Shown here piece after piece: positions 41,704 through 50,578 of a stretch of DNA of 64,000 bases. The stretch comes from Haloferax sp. Q22. GTDB taxonomy: Archaea; Halobacteriota; Halobacteria; Halobacteriales; Haloferacaceae. The stretch lies in the NCBI RefSeq assembly GCF_001482285.1, contig NZ_LOEP01000029.1, forward strand, positions 62,001-126,000. Direction: 5' to 3'. The notes beneath the pieces are model-generated. The model saw only the letters and a program-made list of their open reading frames with translations. It was not told where the DNA came from and ran no database searches. The stretch's first letter is position 1, and every line of letters starts with the position of its first letter. A program made the position numbers and the translations under genes.

Positions 41704-42738
41704 ATGAGTCAGGACGCCACCTCGGAGGGAGACCTTCGAAACACCGGGATGTCGCTCAAGCACGACCGGGAGTGGGACTACGAACTCGAACAGATCGTCG
41801 AAGCCATCGAGGAGCGCGACGCCAAGCGCGTCGGCCTCCAGTTCCCCGAGGGACTGAAGCGCCGCGGCCCGGCGGTCGCCGACGACCTCCGAGCGCTCTG
41901 CGACGACGACGTGACGTTCATGCTCTCCGGCCAGCCGTGTTACGGCGCGTGCGACCTCGACACTTACCTCATGCGGCGGACCGACGTATTCGTCCACTTC
42001 GGCCACTCGCCGATGAAGGAGTCGGACAAAATCATCTACGTCCCGCTGTTCTCCAACGTCGACCCCTTCCCCATCATGGAGGACGCGCTCGACGACATCG
42101 AGGGCGACGAGGTCGGTCTCGTCACCACCGCCCAGCACATGAACCGCTTCGAGGACATGTGCGACTGGCTCGAAGAGCGCGGCTACACCGTCCAGACCCG
42201 CAAAGGCGACGACCGCCTCACCTACGAGGGACAGGTCCTCGGCTGCAACTACGCCTCCGCGGACATCCCGGCGGACGACGTGCTCTACGTCGGCGGCGGC
42301 AAGTTCCACCCGCTCGGCCTCGCGATGGAACACCCCGACAAGAACGTCGTCATCGCCGACCCCGTCAACAACGTCGTCACCATCGCCGACACGCGGAAGT
42401 TCATGAAACAGCGCTACGCCTCGGTCCACAAGGCGATGGACGCCGAGAAGTGGGGCGTCATCTTCTGTACGAAAATCGGCCAGGGTCGCATGGAAATCGC
42501 CGAGAAGATTCTGGAGGACAACGAGAACGCCTACCTCATCACGATGGACGAGGTGACGCCCGACCGGCTCCGGAACTTCGACATGGACGCGTTCGTCAAC
42601 ACCGGCTGTCCGCGCATCACGACCGACGACGGCCCGCGGTTCCACAAGCCGATGCTCACGCCGCAGGAGTACCGCATCGCCGTCGGCGACGAACCCCTCG
42701 ACTCCCTCGAATTCGACACGTTCCACGGCACCTGGTAA
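41704..42738 (+). CDS. dph2: Diphthamide biosynthesis enzyme Dph2
   Basis: Radical-SAM-like enzyme that starts diphthamide formation on translation elongation factor 2 by transferring a 3-amino-3-carboxypropyl group from SAM. The 344 residues contain the three widely spaced cysteines that hold the 4Fe-4S cluster: GQPCYGACD (first, about residue 80), VLGCNYAS (about 180-185) and NTGCPRITTDDG (about 300-305). RVGLQFPEGL and YVGGGKFHPLGLA are conserved. ATG at 41704 (MSQDATSEGD) is taken; the upstream frame is not conserved. A TTAAAC element ~30 bp upstream fits leaderless transcription. Confidence 0.94.
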   Translation: MSQDATSEGDLRNTGMSLKHDREWDYELEQIVEAIEERDAKRVGLQFPEGLKRRGPAVADDLRALCDDDVTFMLSGQPCYGACDLDTYLMRRTDVFVHFGHSPMKESDKIIYVPLFSNVDPFPIMEDALDDIEGDEVGLVTTAQHMNRFEDMCDWLEERGYTVQTRKGDDRLTYEGQVLGCNYASADIPADDVLYVGGGKFHPLGLAMEHPDKNVVIADPVNNVVTIADTRKFMKQRYASVHKAMDAEKWGVIFCTKIGQGRMEIAEKILEDNENAYLITMDEVTPDRLRNFDMDAFVNTGCPRITTDDGPRFHKPMLTPQEYRIAVGDEPLDSLEFDTFHGTW

Positions 42739-42929
42739 CCCGAGACGCACCACGACAGCCGGTACCCCGAAACTCCCGGTGAGCGCCCCCGGCCGCCACC
42801 AGCGCGTCGCTCTCGCGACGCCGCCGCGGGTTGCGTCCTGTTTCGACTCTCTCGTCTCACTTCGTACGTGTTCGATCTCCTGACAGTCAATCCAGAATAC
42901 CTATACGAGTCGCCATTCGACCGACACGT

Positions 42930-43490
42930 ATGGTCCCTCCACGAACACGAACCGCTCTCCTGAGCCTGCTCGGCGTCCTCGCACTCGCGGGAACCGCCGC
43001 CGCGCAGAACTTCGAATCCGCACAACAGCTTTCGCCGGTGTTCCGCGCCGGCGGGAGCTTCCTCATCGACCTCGTCGTCGGCGGCATCCTCGTCGCCGCG
43101 GCCCCGGCGTACACCAGAGACGCCATCGCCGAGATTCGAGACGATCCCGGCGGGTCGTTCCTCTGGGGCCTCGGCGTCGGTATCGGCGGCCTCATCGTCC
43201 TCGTCCTCCTCGCAATCACCATCATCGGCCTCCTCGTGGCGATTCCGGGGTTCCTCGCGTTCATCCTCCTCAGTATCGTCGGTGGCGCGATTTCGACCGT
43301 CCTCCTTGGGTCGCTCGTGACCGGCGTCGCCTCCGGCGGGTCGCCCTCGCTGGGCGTCTCGCTCGTCGTCGGCGCGCTCGTCGCCGCGGTCCTGTCGCTC
43401 GTCCCCATCCTCGGCGGCGTCATCCTGTTCGTCGTCGACACGCTCGGACTCGGCGTCATCGGGCGCAACCTCATCCGCTCGTGGACCTGA
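42930..43490 (+). CDS. Exported membrane protein, function unknown
   Basis: A 186-residue protein. Residues 1-25 (basic start, LLSLLGVLALAGTAAA) look like a cleavable signal peptide. Then follow four hydrophobic stretches (about 45-60, 80-105, 105-135, 145-175). Glycine-rich helices (GLGVGIGGLIVLVLLAITIIGLLVAIPGFL) resemble the membrane part of some haloarchaeal polymer-forming (bactofilin-type) proteins, but the beta-helix domain is absent. ATG at 42930 follows ACCGACACGT. Confidence 0.62.
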   Translation: MVPPRTRTALLSLLGVLALAGTAAAQNFESAQQLSPVFRAGGSFLIDLVVGGILVAAAPAYTRDAIAEIRDDPGGSFLWGLGVGIGGLIVLVLLAITIIGLLVAIPGFLAFILLSIVGGAISTVLLGSLVTGVASGGSPSLGVSLVVGALVAAVLSLVPILGGVILFVVDTLGLGVIGRNLIRSWT

Positions 43491-43570
43491 CGCCGCGACG
43501 GCGCTTCTGACAGGCGACTCTCAGGTGCCACCACAACATTCAGGGTACCGGTAGCGAATGGGTCAGACAG

Positions 43571-45175
43571 ATGCCGACGACCCACCTCTCCGTCCTCGGA
43601 CTCGACGTGCAGCGGGTCGTCACCCCGCTCGAAACCGCCGACGTCGACGCCGACCGGGTTCGTCTGGTCCGCGACGAGGCCGACCCCGAGCAGGGTCGCG
43701 ACCCGGACGACTGCGCGCCCGGCGCGCCGCGAGCGAGTGCACACGCCGCGAAAACCGTCAGCGAACGGCTCGCGGGCCGGGGGACGGTCGACGAAGCACG
43801 GCTCCCCTTCACCGGCTCTTTCGAGGAACTGTACGCCGCGACGACCGACTTACTCCGCGAGGCCGCCGCGGACGGCGACGTGCGAGTGAACCTCGCCGGC
43901 GCGCCCCCGCAGGTCGCCGCCGCCTTCTACGCCGCGCGAACCGCCCTCGTCGACGGCGGCGAACTCGATCGCGGGACCGTCTCGATTCTGACCATTCCCG
44001 CGACCGACCGACCCGACCTCGCCGCCATCGACGACCTCCGGACGCTCGTCTCAGACGTCGAGGCCGCGTCCGACGCGTTCGCCGAGTTCCGCCGCGTCGC
44101 CGACGGCTCCGCGGCCGCGGCCGTCGCCCGACCGCTCCGAATCGCCCTGTCGGACCTGCGAGACGCGCTCGCCGAGGCCAGCGGCGAGTCCCGACGGTCA
44201 CGTCCGAACTCCCGCGCCGGCCGAACCGCGGGCGCTCGCGGGGCGCGCTCCAACGGTGACTCGCCGCTCGGCGCGATGAGCTCCTACGTCGGGCGCGCCC
44301 GCGAGCAGCTCGCGGACCTCGTCGAGTCCGAGGGGCCACGTCCTGCCCCCGAGGACACGCGCGACCCGAATGCGGTGCTCGACGCGCTCGACGCGTGGCT
44401 CGACGACGAGAGCCGCCTGCTCGCGTCGGTCGAGGAGGACCCCAGCGAACTGGTCGCCCGCTTCCGAACGAGCTGTGAGGCGCGCTTCGGGAAGTTCGAA
44501 GACCGGGCGACCATCGAGCTGTTCGAGTCGCTCGACCGCTTCGAGGCGCATCTCGACGCCTATCTGGACGCCCGGGCACAGCTCTCGGCCGCCACCGGTC
44601 CGGTCGCCGAGCGGACGACGGACCTCTCCGAACGGGCCGCCGAGGCCGCGACGAGCCTCTCGGCGCTCGACGAGGCGGGCCACGCGACGGGCGAGTCGGC
44701 CCTCGAACTCGACGGTCACGCGCTCTCGCCGCTGGGCGACCTCGAAGCCACGATTCTGTCCGTCCTCGCCGGCGGCCCGCCGCGCTCCCGCCAGCGGACG
44801 CGTCGCGCGGTCGCCGCCGAACTCCGCGAGCGCGCCGAACACCACGGCATCGTCGCCGGCGCGCGCGACGAGGAGACGTGGTCGGCCTTCGATTCGTTCT
44901 GCGTGGGCGTCGCTCGCGATAGCGTGACCGGTGACCGATTCGAAAAGCGGCTCTCGAACGCGCTCTCCCCGCGGCTCGACGTGGCCGTCGAGGGACTCAC
45001 CGCGAACGGATTCGTCACGACGCGCGAGCGCGAACGCGGCCGCGACGCGCTCGAATCCACGGACGCGGGTCGGCTCTGGATGTCGACGACCGACTGGGAG
45101 TCGTTCCGCGAGACCGTCGTCGACGACCTGCTCCGCGACTGCGTCGAACGCGACGGGAGCGTCGCGGGCGCGTAG
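43571..45175 (+). CDS. CARF/DUF6293-like sensor with winged helix
   Basis: A 534-residue cytoplasmic protein. The N-terminal ~165 residues fit a Rossmann-like ligand domain: THLSVLGLDVQRVVTPLE, then FEELYAATTDLLREAAADGDVRVNLAGAPPQVAAAFYAARTAL. The VNLAGAPPQ loop takes the place of the VNLTGGTK loop of CARF domains, and the start resembles the HFX_2341/DUF6293 regulators. A long acidic coiled/helical middle (~200-390) follows. The C-terminus (~395-520) is winged-helix-like (LEATILSVLAGGPPRSRQRTRRAVAAELRE; LDVAVEGLTANGFV). Function is unproven; a ligand-controlled transcription regulator is the most likely reading. Confidence 0.6.
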   Translation: MPTTHLSVLGLDVQRVVTPLETADVDADRVRLVRDEADPEQGRDPDDCAPGAPRASAHAAKTVSERLAGRGTVDEARLPFTGSFEELYAATTDLLREAAADGDVRVNLAGAPPQVAAAFYAARTALVDGGELDRGTVSILTIPATDRPDLAAIDDLRTLVSDVEAASDAFAEFRRVADGSAAAAVARPLRIALSDLRDALAEASGESRRSRPNSRAGRTAGARGARSNGDSPLGAMSSYVGRAREQLADLVESEGPRPAPEDTRDPNAVLDALDAWLDDESRLLASVEEDPSELVARFRTSCEARFGKFEDRATIELFESLDRFEAHLDAYLDARAQLSAATGPVAERTTDLSERAAEAATSLSALDEAGHATGESALELDGHALSPLGDLEATILSVLAGGPPRSRQRTRRAVAAELRERAEHHGIVAGARDEETWSAFDSFCVGVARDSVTGDRFEKRLSNALSPRLDVAVEGLTANGFVTTRERERGRDALESTDAGRLWMSTTDWESFRETVVDDLLRDCVERDGSVAGA

Positions 45176-45193
45176 CGCGGCACGGCCCGATCC

Positions 45194-45643
45194 TCAGACC
45201 GCGTCCTCGATGAACGCCACGGCACCCTCCGGTGAGTCGCACGGTTCAAACCCGTCGAGCGAGCCGACCTGCTGGGTTCTGAGCCCGGCCGTCGGGCGGT
45301 CGAAGACGTTGGCGTAGCCGATTTCCGAGAGGGTTCCGCCGCCGCCGTCGATGGCGATGACGGCGTCGCCGTTCATGGCGACGAGCGCGTTTCTCGCGTG
45401 GCCGAGACCGGTCGCGACGGCGATATCGACGTAGGGGTTCGCCTCCTCGCGGTCCTCGCCCGGGAGGACGCCGATGGTCGTGCCGCTGGCGTCTTTCGCG
45501 CCGCGGCAGGCCGCCTCCATGACGCCGCCGAGACCGCCGCAGACGACCGTGTGACCGCGCTGAGCGAGCAGGCGACCCACGTCTTCGGCAAGTGTTTCGA
45601 CCGGCGCGGGGACGACACTCCCGCCGATGACGCTCACGCGCAC
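45194..45643 (-). CDS. TIGR00725 (LOG-like) Rossmann protein
   Basis: A 149-residue protein of the LOG/DprA-related superfamily. MRVSVIGGSVVPAP and VVCGGLGGVMEAACRGAKDASGTTIGVLPGED define the nucleotide-binding fold. GLGHARNALVAMNGDAVIAIDGGGGTLSEIGYA has the conserved Arg plus the GGGGTxxE loop that in LOG enzymes cleaves nucleoside 5'-monophosphates (N6-substituted AMP to base and ribose-phosphate). The substrate is unknown here. The GTG start overlaps the end of a short upstream ORF by 10 bp. Converges with the CARF-like gene, 18 bp apart. Confidence 0.85.
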   Translation of the reverse strand: MRVSVIGGSVVPAPVETLAEDVGRLLAQRGHTVVCGGLGGVMEAACRGAKDASGTTIGVLPGEDREEANPYVDIAVATGLGHARNALVAMNGDAVIAIDGGGGTLSEIGYANVFDRPTAGLRTQQVGSLDGFEPCDSPEGAVAFIEDAV

Positions 45644-45717
45644 GGCGGGGCCTCTGTTCGGCGTTCGTCGGTGTCGGCTCGACGTTCACCGAGGTCGTGA
45701 CTGTTGGCTGTGCTCAT
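45634..45717 (-). CDS. 27-codon leader ORF upstream of the LOG-like gene
   Basis: A short ORF starting at ATG 45717, reading MSTANSHDLGERRADTDERR and ending EAPPCA. A minus-strand CTTATCTT element (45740-45747) lies 26-27 bp upstream of the ATG, exactly where a haloarchaeal TATA box should be, so the predicted mRNA starts at this ORF and not at the LOG-like gene. The ORF ends 10 bp inside that gene, which would let its translation feed the GTG start at 45643. It may be a small protein, a leader peptide, or chance. Confidence 0.4.
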   Translation of the reverse strand: MSTANSHDLGERRADTDERRTEAPPCA

Positions 45718-46152
45718 GAGGTATCGGACCGCGTCGAAGAAGATAAGTGCGGGGCCGCGCCGCCCAATCGGGCCGACAGCGGAGTGCTCGGTCGCGTCAG
45801 AACTCGTCTGTTCGCCATGCGTCGTCGTCCAGCGGGGAAACCGCTTCCCACGCACTGCACGCGCGCATCGTCCGAGCCATCGACGAGAAGTTCGCCGTTT
45901 GTTTGTGAGTTCTTGTCATGGTATTTGGTGCCATGAGTGCCTACACTAAATATCTTGTCGGGGTACTACCTTATACACCGCATACACCTCCCGATTCTAT
46001 TGTGTTCTATGGTATTTCAACACATATTACGGGAAATTCCTCTGAATTCCGGGACGCGCTGGTGGCGGTGTCACGGAACGGGGGTGGCTCTCGCGACGCG
46101 TCGAACGCGAGAGAGCGCAACGCTTAGTCCCCCCGCGCGAGGACACGTCTCT
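45718..46152. other. Gap with an AT-rich stretch
   Basis: A 435-bp region without a convincing gene. The left half is G/C-rich like the flanks. Bases ~45910-46060 are abruptly AT-rich with several A/T-ending triplets, and their open frames have no coding bias. A TTAGTC element (~46124-46130) about 27 bp before the ATG at 46153 is a plausible promoter of the metallo-hydrolase. The AT-rich core resembles foreign or degraded DNA. Confidence 0.5.
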
Positions 46153-46986
46153 ATGACAGTCAGCGACTGGAGCGACTGGCTCCCGCGCGCGGTCGAGTCG
46201 GCCGACCCCGAGACGGTGGCCATCTGGTATCTGGGATGCAACGGGTTCGTCATCAAGGGCAGTGAGGGCACGACGCTGTTCGTCGACCCGTACGTCGGCA
46301 TCGGCGACCCGCCGCGGACGGTCCGCATGATTCCCGTTCCGTTCGACCCCGAGGACGTGACCGAGGCCGATGCGGTCCTCGCCACGCACGAGCACACAGA
46401 CCACGTCCACGGCCCGAGTCAGGCTCCCATCCTCGAGAACACGGGCGCGACGTTCGTCGCCCCCGACGACTCGCTCGCCGTCGCCTACGATGACGAGGCG
46501 TGGTTCGACGACTACGACCTCTCCGACGACCAGTTCGAGGAGGTCACCGAAGGCGACAGCGTCGAAATCGGCGAGTTCACGGTCCACGTCGAACCCGCCT
46601 ACGACCCCGACGCGAGCCACCCGGTCGCCTACGTCTTCGAACACGAGTCCGGCACGTTCATCCACGGCGGCGACACCAAGCCCGCCGAGGAGTTCGCCGA
46701 CATCGGCGAGCGCTACGACCTCGACCTCGGCATCCTCGCGTTCGGGACCATCGGCAACATCCCTGACAAGGAGACGGGCGAGCCGATTCGAACGAAGTGG
46801 TACAACGACGAGAACCAGATTATCGAGGCCGCGAGCGACCTCGACCTCGACCGCCTCGTCCCGACCCACTGGGACATGTGGAAGGGCATGACTGCCGACC
46901 CGAAGGTGCTGCACCACCACGCAAAGAGCTTCGAGGCCCCGCGCTCGCTCGACCTCGTCGAAATCGGCGACCGCGTCGACCTCTGA
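46153..46986 (+). CDS. Metallo-beta-lactamase-fold hydrolase (UlaG type)
   Basis: A 277-residue MBL-fold enzyme similar to L-ascorbate-6-phosphate lactonase UlaG and related hydrolases. AIWYLGCNGFVIKGSEGTTLFVDPYVG is the N-terminal strand pair, VLATHEHTDHVHG (about 77-88) the HxHxDH metal site, GTFIHGGDTKPAEEF the Asp/His region, and LVPTHWDMWKGMTADP the C-terminal His motif typical of UlaG relatives. Metal ions (Mn or Zn) are expected. The ATG at 46153 is the leaderless start; an ORF extending to 45937 runs through the AT-rich non-coding stretch. Confidence 0.87.
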   Translation: MTVSDWSDWLPRAVESADPETVAIWYLGCNGFVIKGSEGTTLFVDPYVGIGDPPRTVRMIPVPFDPEDVTEADAVLATHEHTDHVHGPSQAPILENTGATFVAPDDSLAVAYDDEAWFDDYDLSDDQFEEVTEGDSVEIGEFTVHVEPAYDPDASHPVAYVFEHESGTFIHGGDTKPAEEFADIGERYDLDLGILAFGTIGNIPDKETGEPIRTKWYNDENQIIEAASDLDLDRLVPTHWDMWKGMTADPKVLHHHAKSFEAPRSLDLVEIGDRVDL

Positions 46987-47109
46987 GGTCGCGTCCAGAA
47001 CCGCGTTTCCCGCGACGGTCCTGTTAGCGACGCTCGCCACGGACGGACAGTCACCGCGTCGAAACAGTCGAATCGAGAGACCGCGGCGGGAGAGCCCCAC
47101 GGCCCCCGG

Positions 47110-47120
47110 TTGTTTTATAA
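47110..47120 (+). promoter_or_regulatory. TATA box of the coiled-coil gene
   Basis: TTGTTTTATAA is centred ~27 bp before the ATG at 47144. The alternative ATG at 47120 lies inside the promoter itself and could not be on the transcript, which decides the start of the next gene. Confidence 0.6.
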
Positions 47121-47143
47121 TGGATGTCGGGAAAGTGGCGGCC

Positions 47144-49186
47144 ATGAGCCGCGAGTCCGAAGGGGTTACATCGGTTTCCGACGGCGAGGTCACGGTCGAA
47201 AAGACCTTCGCCGCCGACGAGTTTCCCGTTCCCGCTATCAAGTTCGTCATCAGTTCGACGCGAGACGAGGCGACCCGAATCCGGGTCATCGACCGCATTC
47301 CGGAGTCGTTCCCGATGGAGAGCGTCGGGTTCCACCCCGAGTTCGAGAGCGACAACTGGACCGCCTACAAGGACCACCGCGTCGAGTACGAACGGACGCT
47401 CGATCCCGGCGAGGAACTCGTAACGGTCTACGGAATCCGCATCACCGACGGCCACGACCAGACGGATTTCCTCGAAGAGCCGACGCTCGAACGCATCCCG
47501 GTCGACGGCGGCATCGACCCCGACGACATCGACGACATCCTCGGCGAGGACCGCAGTCAGCTCGTTCGAGATGTGCTCGCGGGGAACCGCGAACCGCTCC
47601 ACGACGAGGAGGAGGAGGCCGACGCGGATAGCGAGGACGAAGGGGAAGTCGTCCTCGAAGAACCCGAAGCCGACGCCGAAGACGCCGTGGAGGCCGAAGC
47701 GGCCGTCGAAGCCGAGGCGGCCCCCGCGGCGTCCGACGGCGCGGAAGTCCTCGACGACGAGCCGACCGACGACGACCTCGCGGCCGCCTTCGAGGGCGGA
47801 GACGGCCCGGACGAGCAGACCGACGAGGCCGACGAGGCCGACGAGGTCAGCCAAGCCGACACCGACGTGCTCGGCGACGATGTCGAAAGCGACGACGATG
47901 CGGAAGCCGACGACATCGCCGAACCGACCGGCCCGCGCGCGGTCGCCACCGACACCGCGCCGGCCGTGACCGCGCACCTCGAACAGCCAGATGTCGATGC
48001 CGAGGTCGAGGCTGAAGTCACCGAAGACGCCGACGCCGATGTCGAAGCGGACGCCGAACCGCCGGCCGGCGCGTCGGCTGAGGACGCCGACGCCGACACC
48101 GCCGCGGTCGGAAGCGCGCCCGCGCCCGACGCGGATAGCCTCGTCGGGGCGCTCGCCGCCGAGATTCGGTCCGGCGCGGCCGACGAGGAGGACATCGAAG
48201 TCCTGCGCGAGGCGGTCGACGCCGAGACGCGCCGGAGCACCGACGTTCGCATCCGCCGCCTCCAGTCGCAGATGGAGGACCTCGCGGCGTACTCCGACGC
48301 GCTCGCCGAGTTCATCGACGAGGAGGGGACCGGAAGCGAACTCGTCTCCGAGTTCCGCGCCGAGATGACCGCGTTCCGCGAGGACCTCGACGCCCTCGAC
48401 TCGATGGTCGACGGCGCGGTCGAGTCGGTCGACGACGCGACCTCCCGGCTTGATGCGGCCGAAGAGACCATCGCCGCGGTCGACGAGCGGTCCGACCGCG
48501 TCGCCACGCGAGTCGCGGACGCCGAGAGCCGCCTCGACGACCACGACGGCCGACTCGAAGGCCTCGCGTCCGACCTCGAAACCGCGGACGACACGCTCGA
48601 CGACTACCACGGCTGGCTCGAATCCCACAACGAGCAGTTCGAGGCCGTCGAGGGCCGACTGGACGACCACGACGGTCGGTTCGAGGACCACGACGAGCGG
48701 CTCGAAACCGCCTCCCGGAACATCGACGCCGGCTCCGCCCGCCTCGACAGCGTCGAGGAGACGCTCGCCAAGCGCGAGGAGGAACTCGTGACGGTCCGCG
48801 AGCGCCTCGACGACATCGCCGGTCGGTTAGACGAGACGGTCGACCGACTCGAAGGGACCGAAAACAACGCCGCCGAAGCGACCGAGCAGGCCTCGACCCT
48901 CCACGCCGAAGTCGGCGACATCCGCGAGGACATCGCCGAACTCGACGGGGACATCGTGGAGACGCGCGAGGCTCTCGACGACCGCCTCGCGGAGGTTCAA
49001 TCGCGGGTCGAAGACGCCGCGGCCGACGAGGAAATCGAGGCCCTGCGCGACGACATCCGGGAGCTGAACGACACCGTCGCCGAACTGGAAACCTTCCGCG
49101 AGCGCCTTGCGGGAGCCTTCGGCACCGGCATGGGCGGCGGCCCGGCCGGCGGCGACGACGGCAACGACGGCGACGAGGCGGAGTAG
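47144..49186 (+). CDS. Large acidic coiled-coil protein
   Basis: A 680-residue protein with three parts. The N-terminal ~115 residues form a beta-rich domain (GEVTVEKTFAADEFPVPAIKF, TRIRVIDRIPESFPMESVGF, DPGEELVTVYGIRI). Residues ~130-320 are an extremely acidic, low-complexity linker of Asp/Glu/Ala. From ~330 to ~650 the sequence is an almost continuous coiled coil with heptad-like repeats and regularly recurring DDHDGR/DDHDERL motifs, ending in a Gly/Asp-rich tail. No transmembrane segment. It may be a structural or scaffolding filament; I do not recognise a family. Confidence 0.75.
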   Translation: MSRESEGVTSVSDGEVTVEKTFAADEFPVPAIKFVISSTRDEATRIRVIDRIPESFPMESVGFHPEFESDNWTAYKDHRVEYERTLDPGEELVTVYGIRITDGHDQTDFLEEPTLERIPVDGGIDPDDIDDILGEDRSQLVRDVLAGNREPLHDEEEEADADSEDEGEVVLEEPEADAEDAVEAEAAVEAEAAPAASDGAEVLDDEPTDDDLAAAFEGGDGPDEQTDEADEADEVSQADTDVLGDDVESDDDAEADDIAEPTGPRAVATDTAPAVTAHLEQPDVDAEVEAEVTEDADADVEADAEPPAGASAEDADADTAAVGSAPAPDADSLVGALAAEIRSGAADEEDIEVLREAVDAETRRSTDVRIRRLQSQMEDLAAYSDALAEFIDEEGTGSELVSEFRAEMTAFREDLDALDSMVDGAVESVDDATSRLDAAEETIAAVDERSDRVATRVADAESRLDDHDGRLEGLASDLETADDTLDDYHGWLESHNEQFEAVEGRLDDHDGRFEDHDERLETASRNIDAGSARLDSVEETLAKREEELVTVRERLDDIAGRLDETVDRLEGTENNAAEATEQASTLHAEVGDIREDIAELDGDIVETREALDDRLAEVQSRVEDAAADEEIEALRDDIRELNDTVAELETFRERLAGAFGTGMGGGPAGGDDGNDGDEAE

Positions 49187-49258
49187 GCCGACCGAGCGCG
49201 CTCTCGAGAGACCTTTTCCCGAAGCGCAACCTGTTTAGCGGGCCGTCCCGACGTTCCG

Positions 49259-50158
49259 ATGATGACAGAGACGGTGCGCGTCGCTGTTCCGCGAAAGGGT
49301 CGCCCCCTCGAAGCGGTGCTCGAACGGTTCGCCACGACCGAGAGCATCGCCGAGGTGGCGGACGAAATCACCTCGACACTCCGATACGAGAAGTCGGTCA
49401 CGAAGGGCCATACCCATCCGGAACACGACGTGTACGAGCGACTCGCGGACTACAGCGACCTCTCGGATCCCGCCGCGCCGGAGTACACCCTCTTGCGCGA
49501 CGACCGAGACGGCATGCCGCGGCGCATCGTCTTCGACAGCGTCGTCCTCGAAATCGACGGGGTGGACATCCATCTCGTCGGGCGCGAGGAACCGTTCCGC
49601 GCCCTCCGGACCCATGAGTTCGGCCTCGGCTTCGACAGCGCCGACCTCGTCCTCGAAGAGGTCGTGAAGCTCCGTCCCGAGGGCCTCGGGAGCATCGAGG
49701 ACGTGAACGCCCGCATCGACCCGATGGACACCGACGTTCGGGTCGTCTCCGGCCTCGGCGACACGGTCTATCACACGCTCATGGCCGACCCCGAACTCCT
49801 CCCGCCGGGTTCCGAACTCGACCGCGACTTCGTCGCCGACTACGCGGGCGACCTGTGTATCTCGCCGCGCTACGAGCGCCTCGTGGAGGCGGTCCTCGGC
49901 ACGCGGTGTCTCGACGATGTGACGTTCGCGTACCCGGACGACGCGCCTGAAGAAGAGGCCGCAATCGCGGAGACCGGACTCGGCGTCTACCTCACGATGA
50001 CCGGGTCGACCGCGCGCGAACACGGCCTCGTCCTCGGCGAACATCTGTTCCCGAGCGAGACGGTCCTGATGGAGAACGTCGCGGAGGCGACGCCGGCCGC
50101 CGAAACCGTCAAGCGGGCCATCGCGTCGCCCGAGTTAGAGACCGAACTGAAAGTCTGA
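49259..50158 (+). CDS. HisG-like or unknown conserved protein
   Basis: A 299-residue acidic soluble protein. RVAVPRKGRPLEAVLERFATTE resembles the first strand and glycine loop of ATP phosphoribosyltransferase HisG and periplasmic-binding-like folds, and IHLVGREEPFRALRTHEFGLGFDSADLVLEEV is similar to the HisG middle, but the diagnostic PRPP loop is not evident and the remainder diverges. A TTTAGC element ~27 bp before the ATG (49259) fits leaderless transcription; ATG at 49262 is equally possible. It follows the coiled-coil gene by 72 bp. I do not claim an enzymatic activity. Confidence 0.6.
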   Translation: MMTETVRVAVPRKGRPLEAVLERFATTESIAEVADEITSTLRYEKSVTKGHTHPEHDVYERLADYSDLSDPAAPEYTLLRDDRDGMPRRIVFDSVVLEIDGVDIHLVGREEPFRALRTHEFGLGFDSADLVLEEVVKLRPEGLGSIEDVNARIDPMDTDVRVVSGLGDTVYHTLMADPELLPPGSELDRDFVADYAGDLCISPRYERLVEAVLGTRCLDDVTFAYPDDAPEEEAAIAETGLGVYLTMTGSTAREHGLVLGEHLFPSETVLMENVAEATPAAETVKRAIASPELETELKV

Positions 50159-50188
50159 CCGAGCCGAAAACGGAGCAGAACTTCAGTT

Positions 50189-50578
50189 CTATATTAGTGG
50201 GTTTGGTGGATAGATGGAGAGTCCTCTTCGGATGCCATACTCGAGAATGGCAACAATGCCAACGAAGATGACAAACACGAACCAAACACCGAGATAAAGC
50301 GGTGTGAAACTCTCCATGGAGGGTGAGAAGTGGTCGTAAAGGCTGTAGGATGCGAATACAACGGTCAACATCCCCGGGAGTATCAGCTTGTATCGGAGAA
50401 GTAGATAAGATGAACCTGCACCTAAAACAAACATGCCGAACATCTGAAGGAATTTATAGAGGAGGAGTTGGGGACCTTCAGCATCCATCGACAAGTTCAG
50501 TAGATAGTATCCATTGAAATAGATGATAACCGCGTTAATAACCCCGATAGCCACTGCGACTCCAATTCGTTTATTCAT
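50189..50578 (-). CDS. AT-rich four-helix membrane protein
   Basis: A 129-residue membrane protein with four transmembrane helices (about 5-28, 37-60, 66-86, 92-113). Codon use is distinctly A/T-rich (AAT, ATA, TAT and GGA codons are frequent), unlike the flanking genes, and the protein is only weakly acidic. This suggests transfer into the genome. It ends the ordinary gene block and begins the AT-rich accessory stretch up to ~51.1 kb. Function unknown. Confidence 0.65.
   Translation of the reverse strand: MNKRIGVAVAIGVINAVIIYFNGYYLLNLSMDAEGPQLLLYKFLQMFGMFVLGAGSSYLLLRYKLILPGMLTVVFASYSLYDHFSPSMESFTPLYLGVWFVFVIFVGIVAILEYGIRRGLSIYPPNPLI

Noticed and set aside
45937..46152. N-terminal extension of the metallo-hydrolase
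   Set aside because: Runs through AT-rich non-coding sequence with no conservation; a TATA element supports the ATG at 46153.
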